In this document: positions 52,312 to 61,863 of the stretch, one piece after another | Layout of the letters: every line of letters begins with the position of its first letter | Position numbering within the stretch: the first letter of the stretch is position 1 | Assembly: GCA_944376125.1 (NCBI GenBank) | Contig: CALWBQ010000047.1 | Location: 25,177 to 89,176, forward strand | Direction of reading: 5' to 3' | Source: an uncultured Lachnospiraceae bacterium | GTDB taxonomy: Bacteria; Bacillota; Clostridia; Lachnospirales; Lachnospiraceae | Length of the DNA stretch: 64,000 bases | The notes under the pieces: model-generated | Told to the model about the DNA's origin: nothing | The model's input: the letters and a program-made list of their open reading frames with translations, nothing else | Databases searched by the model: none | Program-made: the position numbers and the translations under genes

Positions 52312-53201
52312 CAGTTGTCACCTCCGCAATGGCCGCAGCCGCCGTGATGGGTGGCGCCTTCCTGTGCCTTTAACATAGCCCGGCCTTCCTGAGTCCTATA
52401 CATCTGCTGCCGTTTCATCGCAAGGTCGAAATCCACCAGATGGCCGTCAAACTCCGGACCGTCTACACAGGCAAATTTCACCTCGCCGCCCACCGTCACC
52501 CGGCAGGCTCCGCACATGCCGGTGCCGTCCACCATAATGGGGTTCATACTGACGATGGTGTGAATTCCCAGCTCTTTCGTCAATTTACAGACAAACTTCA
52601 TCATAATCATCGGGCCGATGGCCACGCAGACATCATAGGTCTTTCCCTGATTTTTCACCAGATCCTCAATCACGGCCGTAACCATGCCTTTCCTCATGTA
52701 GGATCCGTCGTCTGTAGTGATATAGAGGTTTCCAGCCTGGGCCTCCATCTCCTTCTCCAAGAGCAGGAGAACCTTTGTCTTGGAGCCTACGATAACATCC
52801 GCATCAATGCCATGCTCCCTCATCCATTTTACCTGGGGATAGACGGGAGCTGCTCCAACGCCGCCTGCTACAAAAAGATATCTTCTCTTTTTTACTTCTT
52901 CAATGGGTTCTTTTACAAACTCAGAAGGCTGTCCCAGGGGACCCACGAAATCCCGGAACGCATCTCCTTCTTTCAAAAATGACATCTTATATGTAGATGC
53001 CCCCACGATCTGGAAGACGATGGTGACGGTTCCCCTTTCTCTGTCAAAATCACAGATCGTCAAGGGAATCCGCTCTCCCACCTCATCCATCTTTACAATC
53101 ACAAATTCTCCCGGCTGGCAAACCCGCGCTACCCTGGGTGCCTCTACATCCATCAGGTATATTTTATCAGCCAGCTGCTCTGCCTTTAAAATCCTGTACA
53201 T
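52311..53201 (-). CDS. nfnA: NfnA-type ferredoxin-NADP reductase subunit
   Basis: A 296-residue FAD/NAD-binding protein of the dihydroorotate-dehydrogenase electron-transfer type: EFVIVKMDEVGERIPLTICDFD (about residues 27-48) for FAD, FVAGGVGAAPVYPQVKWM for NAD(P), and a [2Fe-2S] site in GTGMCGACRVTVGGEVKFACVDGPEFDGH (about 222-250). The C terminus ends in a His/Cys-rich tail, HHGGCGHCGGDN. The start follows AGGAGG at 6 bp. Coupled to nfnB by a 1-bp stop/start overlap. Confidence 0.88.
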   Translation of the reverse strand: MYRILKAEQLADKIYLMDVEAPRVARVCQPGEFVIVKMDEVGERIPLTICDFDRERGTVTIVFQIVGASTYKMSFLKEGDAFRDFVGPLGQPSEFVKEPIEEVKKRRYLFVAGGVGAAPVYPQVKWMREHGIDADVIVGSKTKVLLLLEKEMEAQAGNLYITTDDGSYMRKGMVTAVIEDLVKNQGKTYDVCVAIGPMIMMKFVCKLTKELGIHTIVSMNPIMVDGTGMCGACRVTVGGEVKFACVDGPEFDGHLVDFDLAMKRQQMYRTQEGRAMLKAQEGATHHGGCGHCGGDN

Positions 53202-53250
53202 TTTCGTCCTCCTGCTTTTTCGAGCTTGGTTTATCTTAGCACTGTTTTTT

Positions 53251-53751
53251 CTATCTGACAATAGTTTTTCTTTTATATATGCGGAATTCGTAGCACAGAT
53301 TAAAGTATGTCTGCTCCTCGCTCTGGGCTGTCAATTCCCATTCTCCGCATTTGTCAAGGTTCGGAAAATAGGTATCGGCGTCGTACTCATAATCAATCCA
53401 GGTGATCTGTGCGGTGTCACAATAAGGAAGAAACTCCTCATAGATCTCCTGGCCGCCGGCGATGTAAATATCGTCGGAGGGGTATGTCTGAAGAGCCTTC
53501 AGGGCATCCTCCAGACTTCTTGCCACCTGGGCTCCCTTCACCTGGAAAGATGGATCCCGGCTGAGCACAATAGTTGTCCGGCCGTAGAGGGGCTGGCCTC
53601 CCGGAAGGCTCTGCAGAGTCTTCCGGCCCATAACCACCACTTTTCCCAGAGTCTCCTGGCGGAAAAGCCTCTGGTCATCAGGAATAGAGACTAAAAGATT
53701 TCCTTTATTTCCAATGGCCCACCGCCGATCTGCCGCTGCTATCAGTTTCAT
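53251..53751 (-). CDS. folA: Dihydrofolate reductase
   Basis: A 166-residue DHFR: MKLIAAADRRWAIGNKGNLLVSIPDD (active-site acid at Asp25 or Asp26), VVVMGRKTLQSLP, TTIVLSRD and the NADPH-binding IYIAGGQEIYEEFLPYCD. GGAGG lies 7 bp before the ATG. The start codon overlaps the stop codon of the upstream thyX-like gene (ATGA), so the two are coupled. Confidence 0.95.
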   Translation of the reverse strand: MKLIAAADRRWAIGNKGNLLVSIPDDQRLFRQETLGKVVVMGRKTLQSLPGGQPLYGRTTIVLSRDPSFQVKGAQVARSLEDALKALQTYPSDDIYIAGGQEIYEEFLPYCDTAQITWIDYEYDADTYFPNLDKCGEWELTAQSEEQTYFNLCYEFRIYKRKTIVR

Positions 53752-54374
53752 TCTGTTTCCTCCGCTATGATCAGTTCCGGCCCGTAAGGCAGAGTACGGA
53801 TCCAATCGCAGAATGTGTGCCATTCTGCCAGTTTATGGTTCTTCCTGGCAAAATAAATATTCACCAGAGTTTCGTAATTAAAAGTGCATGTCCTCATCTG
53901 GTTGTAGCTGGAGGGGAGAAGCTGGATCATGTCGTACCAGTCCTCTTTGCTCTTGGTCTCCAGGTACTTCTGGCGAATGGCCTCCAGCCTGGCAATGACC
54001 GTATCCATGAAAGCCAGGGTGTCCTCCGTCATGTGGTCCGTGCTGAAATCCTCCCGCGCGAAGGGCTTGCTGTGGATTTTGTGCATGGTGCTGGTGGAAT
54101 TGGCCACGGTAGCCACTTTGTAGGTGTCGTACTCTTTCCACCAGTAAAGCGGCGCAGTGATATCCACGGAAACAAAAATCTGGCGGATGAATTTTCTGTG
54201 GTCGCTCCCCGCCTTTCTCAGACGCTTTGCCAGATCCAGGTCATTGGGTCCCAACACGTAGCTGCCATTCTCGTCGTAATAGCTGTCCATCCTGGCCCAG
54301 CTGTTCATGGGATTTCTCGCTCCCCTCATGGCATTTTCCAGATTCATCACACTGGTTCTCTCTAATCGAATCAT
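53748..54374 (-). CDS. ThyX-like (FAD-dependent thymidylate synthase family) protein
   Basis: A 208-residue protein of the ThyX-related group seen in Lachnospiraceae. Blocks: RGARNPMNSWARMDS, RKAGSDHRKFIRQIFVSVDITAPLYWWKEYDTYK (a possible form of the family's RHR region, modified to DHRKFIRQ), and LPSSYNQMRTCTFNYETLVNIYFARKNHKLAEWHTFC near the C terminus, matching the end of ThyX where Arg and the acidic residue line the dUMP site. The classical RHRxxSxNxxSxRY motif is not intact, so catalytic function is not assured. Pairing with folA points to folate/dTMP metabolism. Confidence 0.72.
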   Translation of the reverse strand: MIRLERTSVMNLENAMRGARNPMNSWARMDSYYDENGSYVLGPNDLDLAKRLRKAGSDHRKFIRQIFVSVDITAPLYWWKEYDTYKVATVANSTSTMHKIHSKPFAREDFSTDHMTEDTLAFMDTVIARLEAIRQKYLETKSKEDWYDMIQLLPSSYNQMRTCTFNYETLVNIYFARKNHKLAEWHTFCDWIRTLPYGPELIIAEETE

Positions 54375-54405
54375 TAGTTGCTCTCCTCTGCTGAATAATA
54401 GTAAT

Positions 54406-54433
54406 ATTATAGCGGAATTTTAAAAAATTGCAA
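54406..54433 (-). promoter_or_regulatory. Sigma-A promoter of thyX-like/folA
   Basis: On the minus strand TTGCAA (54428-54433) and a perfect TATAAT (54406-54411) are 16 bp apart, 32 bp upstream of the start codon. Confidence 0.8.
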
Positions 54434-54520
54434 CTTTCGTTCAAAATGTAACAATTCCTCCGCCCTCATCTGCACCAGAATCCTGCAGCGGAACCGCCTT
54501 CCATCTCCAGTCCTCCGCAG

Positions 54521-57500
54521 TCACAGCCTGATTGCCTTCTGAAGCGCCAGGGAATACAAAATGCGTTCCTTTACCTTTTTTCCTGTGATCTGTTCCAGGG
54601 CCATCTTGTAGTAGTCCATCTGGATCCTGTACTTTTCTTTCAGTGCGTCCTCATCTCCCGGGCCTGCGGCGTCAGTCTTATAGTCAATCAGCACCAGCCC
54701 GTCCGGCTCATCAATCCAGGCGTCAATCATTCCCTGCACCAGCACCAGCTCATCGGAATCCGCCGCCTTCATCTCTCTGGCGGGAATTCCTACCATAAAC
54801 TGCTGCTCTCTGTGAAGACGCCCCTCCTTCTGGGCTTCTGCTATTCTCTTTCCTAGCTCCCCGGCCAAAAATCCCGCCAGCACTTTAGCATCCGCCAGGT
54901 CTGCGTCTCTCCCTCTCAGAAGTCCTTTGCTCTCTAATTCTCTCAGGGCCTCCTCCGCCTCCTGTATCTGCCTCCCTCTATTCTCTGCACCAATAAATCT
55001 AGAAAAATCCAAGAGCTGTAATGCCCGGTGAAAAGCCGTGCCCCTGGCGGCGCCTCCCGGGCCCAGGTAGATTTTCTGCTGACCTGGAACTGCGCTGCCG
55101 ACCTCCGGGGAATTTTCCTCCAGCCTCGCAGACTCTCCGTTTTCTTTCGCCTCCTCTTCCTGCCATCTGCTCTTGAGCTCTGATACGGACAGCATGGCAT
55201 ACAGGGAGGTGTCAGCCTGGTGAGGATAGGAATACGACAATTCTTTTTCCAGGGAATCTTTGACATCTGAAAATTCCGCCGATGAAAAATCCATAGAGAG
55301 CAAATCTTCTTTGCTGCTGCGGCGCTCGATCTGCCGGATCACTTCTCTTCCCACCAGATTTTGTGCCGGACAGATCTCTAAGCGCAGACGGCCTCTGCCT
55401 CTCATAGCCGGGAAACTCATCAGCACCCAGTCCAGGCAGGAAGAGGCGCTGGAAAGTACAGTAAACGGCAGCCCTGGCAAAGGCATCGCAGGCTCTCTCC
55501 CCGCTGTACCTTCCTGGGTCTCTAAAAGCCCCAGCACCGATTTTCCGTCTCCGCCATCAGCCCAGGAGGGATCTATCCCGAATTTCTCCAGCCGCTTATC
55601 CAGAGAGCGGTCCGAAGCTGTCATAATCAGCTTTTCCTTTGCCCGGGTCATAGCCACATAGAAAATCCTCAGTTCCTCCCCCAGTGTTTCCAAATCCGCT
55701 TTTCTCTTTAATACCTGCTTCTTTAATGTGGGAATCTTCACTCTCCGCTCCAAATCCAGGCAGTCGGCTCCGATTCCCAGTTCCGGATCAATGAGGATCT
55801 TTCCCGTCATATCCTGTTTGTTGAAGCGCTTCCCCATTCCAGCCAGAATCACTACAGGAAATTCCAGCCCTTTACTCTTGTGGATGCTCATAATCCGCAC
55901 CGTGTCGGCCATGTCCCCGGCACCGGCTTCCCCAAAGTCAGTCTCATACTTTTTCAGCTTCTCAATATAGCGGATGAAATGAAACAATCCCCGGTAGCTG
56001 GTTTTCTCATAGGCGGATGCCTTCTCTGCCAGCATATCCAAGTTTGCTTTCCTTACAGCGCCGCCCGGCATAGCAGCCACATAATCATAATATCCGCTGC
56101 GCCGATAGATCTGCCGGATCAGTTCATGGATAGGCAGGTAAGATGCCAAAAAGCGGAATTCCTCCAACATCCTCTCCAGCTTCTCCAGTTTCTCCCGGAT
56201 TTTCGGGAAAGATGCCGACAGTTCCTGCTTTTCTTCATCATAGAGCCACATCCTGACAGCGGCATACATTCCTCTGTCCCCCTCTTTTTTCCCCTGTCTC
56301 TTAAAGCCTGCCATCAGCCAGGCCAGCTCCTCATCTGTCATAGAAATGACTGGTGAGCGCAGGACTGCAGCCATGGGAATATCCTGAAAAGGATTGTCTG
56401 TTATTGCCAAAAGGCTCAGAACCGTCTCCACCTCAGGGGTATCAAAATATCCGGTCTGAGTCTGTGCGGCTGCAGGGATCCCAGAATTCATCAGGACATT
56501 GACATAGGTTTCCGCCCAGCCCGTTATACTTCTGAGCAATATAACAATATCCCCAAACCGTGCCGTCCGGTAGGCGCCCCTTGCCTTGTCCCAGACAGGG
56601 AGTCCGTTTTCGGGATCCGTCAGCCGCAGGATCTTTTCTGCCGCCATCCTGGCCTCCAGCTCCCGCTCTGTGTAATCCCTGGCGTCCTCGTCCAGCCCGT
56701 CCATGACTGAACTGTCTGTGGGGACGATCATCAGTTCCGCCGGCGTCCCCACCAACTTGGCTTTCCCCTCTTCCGGTATCTCAAACTCTGCTCCGGGATA
56801 GAGCGCTGTCTCCTGGGTATACTGGATTCCCCCAAGATTCTTCGTCATAATCTGGTAGCAGATGTCATTGACTGCCTCCAGGACCTGTGCTCTGCTGCGG
56901 AAATTCTGGTGAAGCTCCACCTTTTGGAAAAGACTTTCTTCCAAGCTGTAGGTCCGATACTTCTCCAGAAACAGATCCGGCCGGGCCAGGCGGAACCGGT
57001 AAATGCTCTGTTTTACATCCCCCACCATAAAAACATTGGGACGGCCGTACCGCTCCCTGGAGAGAGCTCGGATCAGAGTTTCCTGAACCAGATTGCTGTC
57101 CTGATACTCATCCACCAGGATCACCTCATATTTGCGGCTCATCTCCTCTGCAGCCTCTGAGGGAACGCGTTTTTTGGCTCCGTCCTCCCCCTCTTCCTCT
57201 TTCCACAAAACATTCAGTGCGAAATGCTCCAAATCACCGAAATCTGCCAGATTTCTCTCTTTCTTTGCCTCCTGATACCGCCTTGCATACTCTTCTGCCA
57301 AATCCAGCAGAAGCCCCACCGGCTTCCTGATTCCTGCCTGGGCCTCCAGAATCTCATCCGGCGGCTGGATCAGAAAGGTTTCCTTCCATTTTTTTATCAC
57401 CTTTTTTGCCCGGTCCCGGCAGGATGATACAAATGCCTTTTTCTGTCCGTCCACATCTTTGCTTCGGATCGGCGGAAGTTTTCCAAATGCTGTGCCAGAC

Positions 57501-58321
57501 AGCAGATCATAAAATTCCCTATAATCCTTTATCCTGGAAAATGCAGCCGCCGTCTCAATATCCTCCCCAATCCGTTCTGCATAGGCCGCAGGCCCGTTCT
57601 CCTCATCACAGATATCCAAAGCCTGGGAAAGCTGGCAAGAAAGCTCTTCGGCCTGAAGGCGGATATCATTTATCAAAAACTCCATCCACTGGCTATTTCC
57701 AATTTCCTGAAAGCTGTCCTCCTCCAGCTCTTTCCGGCACAAGTGAAACCAGTCCTCCGGCCAGGGATAGCTTTGAGAGAAACGCCATACTTGAAAAATA
57801 ACATCCTCGATCCCTGCGTCACTTTTTCCAGTACCGTAGGTCTCTGCAAAATCCAGAAACTCTTGATCTCCGGAAGAATACCTATCTTCCAGCAGCTTTC
57901 CCATCACATCCGCTTGGATGAGAGCCAGCTCGCCTTCATCTCCGATCCGAAACGCCGGATCAATATCCAGGCTGTTGTAGTATTCCCGGATAAAGCTCAG
58001 GCAGAAGCTGTCGATAGTGGTAATTTGGGCTCTGGACACCAAGATCGACTGCATCTCCAGGCGCTCATCCTCCGGAGCCTCCTCCCGCCTTTTTTCAATG
58101 GCCGCCTGAACCCGCTCTCTCATCTCAGATGCTGCCGCGTTGGTAAACGTCATAACCAGCATCCGGTCCAGATCGATAGGATTCTCCCCTTCCGTGGCCA
58201 TTTCCACGATCCTCTCTACCAGAACTGCAGTCTTTCCACTCCCTGCGGCTGCAGAGACCAGAAGATTCCGGTCCCGCAGGCCGATTGCCTTTTTCTGGTC
58301 TTCCGTCCAGCCTACTGCCAT
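54521..58321 (-). CDS. addA: ATP-dependent helicase/nuclease AddA
   Basis: A 1266-residue UvrD-type helicase with a C-terminal nuclease. Walker A AAGSGKT is at about residues 25-31, the Walker B/DExx motif VDEYQDSN near 395, helicase motif V/VI blocks (RIMSIHKSKGLEFPVVILAG; REELRIFYVAMTRAKEKL-type) near 785-900, and the RecB-family nuclease motif LVLIDYKTD near residue 1200. AddAB resects double-strand breaks for RecA-dependent repair. Its start overlaps the end of addB by 10 bp. No stop or frameshift is visible. Confidence 0.97.
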   Translation of the reverse strand: MAVGWTEDQKKAIGLRDRNLLVSAAAGSGKTAVLVERIVEMATEGENPIDLDRMLVMTFTNAAASEMRERVQAAIEKRREEAPEDERLEMQSILVSRAQITTIDSFCLSFIREYYNSLDIDPAFRIGDEGELALIQADVMGKLLEDRYSSGDQEFLDFAETYGTGKSDAGIEDVIFQVWRFSQSYPWPEDWFHLCRKELEEDSFQEIGNSQWMEFLINDIRLQAEELSCQLSQALDICDEENGPAAYAERIGEDIETAAAFSRIKDYREFYDLLSGTAFGKLPPIRSKDVDGQKKAFVSSCRDRAKKVIKKWKETFLIQPPDEILEAQAGIRKPVGLLLDLAEEYARRYQEAKKERNLADFGDLEHFALNVLWKEEEGEDGAKKRVPSEAAEEMSRKYEVILVDEYQDSNLVQETLIRALSRERYGRPNVFMVGDVKQSIYRFRLARPDLFLEKYRTYSLEESLFQKVELHQNFRSRAQVLEAVNDICYQIMTKNLGGIQYTQETALYPGAEFEIPEEGKAKLVGTPAELMIVPTDSSVMDGLDEDARDYTERELEARMAAEKILRLTDPENGLPVWDKARGAYRTARFGDIVILLRSITGWAETYVNVLMNSGIPAAAQTQTGYFDTPEVETVLSLLAITDNPFQDIPMAAVLRSPVISMTDEELAWLMAGFKRQGKKEGDRGMYAAVRMWLYDEEKQELSASFPKIREKLEKLERMLEEFRFLASYLPIHELIRQIYRRSGYYDYVAAMPGGAVRKANLDMLAEKASAYEKTSYRGLFHFIRYIEKLKKYETDFGEAGAGDMADTVRIMSIHKSKGLEFPVVILAGMGKRFNKQDMTGKILIDPELGIGADCLDLERRVKIPTLKKQVLKRKADLETLGEELRIFYVAMTRAKEKLIMTASDRSLDKRLEKFGIDPSWADGGDGKSVLGLLETQEGTAGREPAMPLPGLPFTVLSSASSCLDWVLMSFPAMRGRGRLRLEICPAQNLVGREVIRQIERRSSKEDLLSMDFSSAEFSDVKDSLEKELSYSYPHQADTSLYAMLSVSELKSRWQEEEAKENGESARLEENSPEVGSAVPGQQKIYLGPGGAARGTAFHRALQLLDFSRFIGAENRGRQIQEAEEALRELESKGLLRGRDADLADAKVLAGFLAGELGKRIAEAQKEGRLHREQQFMVGIPAREMKAADSDELVLVQGMIDAWIDEPDGLVLIDYKTDAAGPGDEDALKEKYRIQMDYYKMALEQITGKKVKERILYSLALQKAIRL

Positions 58322-61300
58322 AATGTTTCTCCTTCCTCTTCTTCCGGCATAATCTCCCCCCAGATCTCCTCGGGCTTTAGGGCCCTCAGCCTGCGGTAGC
58401 CGTACCCGGCTGTCTTCTTATCAAAGCCACAGACGGCATGGTAAGGACAATAATCGCACCCGGTTCGGCTGCCCTGCTTGTAGGGATGAACACTAACTGT
58501 ACCGTCCAAGATCTCCCGGCCGGCTGCCCGGAGTTTTTCCCGCACATACTGCCTCAGGGCCTGGAACCGTTCCCGGCTCGCCACGCTGGATCTGGCCTTT
58601 GCCACGTACCCGTCTTTCATCGCCACCGGGATCACCTGAGACTCTTTCTCAATTTCCCTGTCCAGATGATGAATCACTTCCAGTTCACTGTTCACCAGAC
58701 CGTTCATTCTCAACTGTTTTAAGATTTCCTGCTCCACATCCTCAGCCGTCTGCCCCGGCTGCCAGTCTGCCACCGGATCTTTAATATGGTAGTAAAACAT
58801 TCCTGCCGGGACGGCCTCTTTCCCTGGATGGAGCCGCTGTTCCTTCTCCAGAGCCGCATCCATATAAACCACCAGTTGGAGCTGCAGCCCGTAATAGAGA
58901 GCCGCCAGATCGAAAGTGGTGTTCCCGGATTTGTAATCAATAATCTTTACATAAACATGGGTTTCATCCTCACAGAGATCCAGGCGGTCGATCCGGCCCG
59001 CCAGATGGAGGGCCTCATCCTCCGACAAGGCGATCTTCATCGCTTTCAGATCATCGATAGAGGAAAAGGAAACCTCAAAGGCCGCAGGGATAAAATCACC
59101 CTTTTTCATCTGTTCAGTCAGCGCCCACACAGTCCTGTCGGTAATCCGCTGAATCCGGTCAGCCAGATAGGCATTTCTAGCTGAACTTTTCAGAACTGTG
59201 CTGCCATACTCTTCCGTCACTTCCCCCACACATTCCCTGACCAGCTCCTTTCGGCTCTCCTCTGTCATGGACGTCCGATCCGTTTTCCGATCCTTTGCCT
59301 TCTTAAAGCAGCGGTCAATGGCCTGGTGAAACAAGGTTCCCAGATCGGCTGCCCTCAGCTCATACTCCCGCCTCTCCATCAGTTCCAGACCATACTGAAG
59401 GAAATGAGCATAGGCGCAGGAAGCGTACTTCTCCAGCCTGGTAACGCTCCCCTGGAGCGTTGTCCCATACAAAGCCCTGGCTGCCGCCCGGCCGATCCCT
59501 CTCTCCTGGTATGAAGCAAAGGCCGCTTCCGTCAATTTTTTCACTTTCTCCTTCCATTCGCTCTGCCTTGAAAACCAGCGGTACAATTCCAAAAATTCAG
59601 GATCCTCCTCCCGGTTCTCCTCCTGGAATCCCGCGATCAGGCGGTCCATTCCGGCCCTTCTTGTCTGGATGGGCCACTCCACCTGGCTTTCGTCCCAGAC
59701 TTCCAGCTCCGGAAACAGCCGACGGATCTCCCCGATCAGGCTGGAAGGCCGCCTGGCATCCCCCGCCGGAGAGACACTGGCATAGGACAGAACCAGCCTG
59801 TGGGAAGGCTTAGAGAGAATCAGATACTGGTAATACCGCTGGATGCAGCCGTCCTCCCTGGCAGTGGGGGCCAGCTCTACCTGGTTCCTGGCAAAAAATT
59901 CCCTCTCCTCGTCCGTCAGCAGACTCCTTTTATCCTTCTTCTGAGGGATGATTCCCTCGTTGACTCCTACAAAAAACAAAATTTTCACAGCATCCAAGCG
60001 GGTTCTGGTCAGATCACCTGCCACCACCCGGTCCACGGCGGCGGGGATGGATCCCACCTGAATCTCGTCAAAGCCCGCATCCAAAATTCTGGCATATTCT
60101 TTTCTGGCAGCCGTCTCGTCCCCTAGGAGTGCCGTAAGACGGTCGAAAAGCTCACCCACCAGCCCCATGGCCTGACTGTATTCCTGGGCAAGAATGTTCT
60201 GATCCTCCTGGACAAACTTCTCTTCATACCACTGCAGTTTCTCCTCCACCTTTTCTTCCTCCAGGTAAGAACGAAGCCCCTCTGTGACAGATGCCACTGA
60301 TGCGCCTTCCCTCAGGAAAATCTCCCTCAGCCTGGCGAGAGGCTCCATAACCTCCTCCCGAAACTGATTTAATTCCACCAGATTCACAGTCTCCCCGCCC
60401 CGGTAAGTTCTCTCCCACATCTGGCTCCACTGGCTAAATCCCCGGATTCCCAGGGCACGCACATAGTTTTCCATGCGGTCCGTCATCAGATGCCGGTCCG
60501 TCCTGTCCCAGTTTCCCGCCAAGCCGCACTTTAAATACCGAAACATACTCTCATACGAGAAATCCTCGCTGATGACACCCAGCACAGAGCGAATCAGCTC
60601 TACCAGAGGATTTTCCACAATCTTCTTTTTGTCATCAAGAAAGAAGGGGATTCCAGCTTCCTGAAACTGGCTGGAAATCTCTTTGCCATATTCATCCAGA
60701 TCCCCTGTTACAACCGCAATATCCCGGTAGCGCATTCCCTCTCTGCGGACAGCCCTCTCGATCTGGGTGCAGACAAAGCGGATTTCCTCTGCCGGATTTC
60801 TCCCCTGATAGATCCAAATCTGATCCCGGAGAGCCCGGCCGCCTTCTTTCTCTCTGTAAGGGCCAGATGGACGGAACACACAGCGCTCCAGGAATCCGAC
60901 AGCCGGGGACTCCTGAAATCTGGGCTGTTTTCTCAGTACAATATCCTCCATCTTGCCTGCCCCTGCCTTCTGTCTCACTCTTTCCAGGCGGCTGACCGTA
61001 TGCTTGCCCATGTAGAATAGATTCTGGATCGCTGCCTCTTTATAGGGATCCCGGTCCGGGTCCAGAGTGACGCTGACCGTCACCTTTCTGGCGTATTTTA
61101 ACAGCAGCCCTATGATCCGGTACTGAACCGGCGTAAATCCTGTGTAGCCGTCCAGGAATACAGCGCTGTTCTGGATCATCCGAGACTGGGGCAGAACCCG
61201 GCACAGAGTCTCCAGGATCTCTTCAGCCGTAGAGAAACGGCCCTGGATATATTCCTGAAAACCATCGTATATCACCTTCATATCCTGGAGCTTCTGCTTC

Positions 61301-61752
61301 AAAAGAGGCCGTGAAGTCTCGCCCTGCAGTTCCTCTAAAGTCCCAGGACTGACACCGTACTGGTAAAACTCAGACAGCATGGATTTCATCTGACCGATAA
61401 AACCGTTTTTATCCAGAAATCCCTGATAAAGTCCCAGATCTTTTTTCTTTGCCGCAGCCACCTTCCTCAGCACCATAGACTTGCCCATATCGTCCAGAAC
61501 CGTCAAATTTTCTACAGACAGCTCCTCAAAAACCCGGTAAGCCAGACGGCGAAAGCTGAGGACATCAATGTTCATCATCCCGTGCCTGGGATGGAGGCTG
61601 ATGATCTCCTTCTGAGCCTGCATAGTAAACTGTTCCGGAACAATGAAAAAAACAGAGGTGTCCGGTTCCTTCACCGCCAACTCCACCGCCTGTCCATAAA
61701 GGCAGCGGGTCTTGCCCGCCCCTGAGCTTCCAAACACAAACTGCAGTGCCAT
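58312..61752 (-). CDS. addB: ATP-dependent nuclease subunit AddB
   Basis: A 1146-residue partner of AddA. A Walker A motif GSSGAGKT is at residues 8-15, the nuclease domain carries GRIDRLDLCEDETHVYVKIIDYKSG near 945-970, and the iron-sulfur cysteines are intact: one in YASCAYAHFLQYG (near 785) and three in TGCDYCPYHAVCGF near the C terminus. First gene of the addBA pair, transcribed from the extended -10 promoter at 61802-61810. Confidence 0.96.
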   Translation of the reverse strand: MALQFVFGSSGAGKTRCLYGQAVELAVKEPDTSVFFIVPEQFTMQAQKEIISLHPRHGMMNIDVLSFRRLAYRVFEELSVENLTVLDDMGKSMVLRKVAAAKKKDLGLYQGFLDKNGFIGQMKSMLSEFYQYGVSPGTLEELQGETSRPLLKQKLQDMKVIYDGFQEYIQGRFSTAEEILETLCRVLPQSRMIQNSAVFLDGYTGFTPVQYRIIGLLLKYARKVTVSVTLDPDRDPYKEAAIQNLFYMGKHTVSRLERVRQKAGAGKMEDIVLRKQPRFQESPAVGFLERCVFRPSGPYREKEGGRALRDQIWIYQGRNPAEEIRFVCTQIERAVRREGMRYRDIAVVTGDLDEYGKEISSQFQEAGIPFFLDDKKKIVENPLVELIRSVLGVISEDFSYESMFRYLKCGLAGNWDRTDRHLMTDRMENYVRALGIRGFSQWSQMWERTYRGGETVNLVELNQFREEVMEPLARLREIFLREGASVASVTEGLRSYLEEEKVEEKLQWYEEKFVQEDQNILAQEYSQAMGLVGELFDRLTALLGDETAARKEYARILDAGFDEIQVGSIPAAVDRVVAGDLTRTRLDAVKILFFVGVNEGIIPQKKDKRSLLTDEEREFFARNQVELAPTAREDGCIQRYYQYLILSKPSHRLVLSYASVSPAGDARRPSSLIGEIRRLFPELEVWDESQVEWPIQTRRAGMDRLIAGFQEENREEDPEFLELYRWFSRQSEWKEKVKKLTEAAFASYQERGIGRAAARALYGTTLQGSVTRLEKYASCAYAHFLQYGLELMERREYELRAADLGTLFHQAIDRCFKKAKDRKTDRTSMTEESRKELVRECVGEVTEEYGSTVLKSSARNAYLADRIQRITDRTVWALTEQMKKGDFIPAAFEVSFSSIDDLKAMKIALSEDEALHLAGRIDRLDLCEDETHVYVKIIDYKSGNTTFDLAALYYGLQLQLVVYMDAALEKEQRLHPGKEAVPAGMFYYHIKDPVADWQPGQTAEDVEQEILKQLRMNGLVNSELEVIHHLDREIEKESQVIPVAMKDGYVAKARSSVASRERFQALRQYVREKLRAAGREILDGTVSVHPYKQGSRTGCDYCPYHAVCGFDKKTAGYGYRRLRALKPEEIWGEIMPEEEEGETLWQ

Positions 61753-61801
61753 ATCTTCTTTCTCCTATCAAACTAATTTATCTGAAATTCGCGTTTCCGC
61801 T

Positions 61802-61810
61802 ATTATAGCA
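61802..61810 (-). promoter_or_regulatory. Extended -10 promoter of addBA
   Basis: The minus strand reads TGCTATAAT with no convincing -35, about 50 bp upstream of the addB start. Confidence 0.6.
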
Positions 61811-61863
61811 TAAAAATTATGGGAATTTAATAAATTATAGTAAACTCTTCAGGAGGTTTCTCT

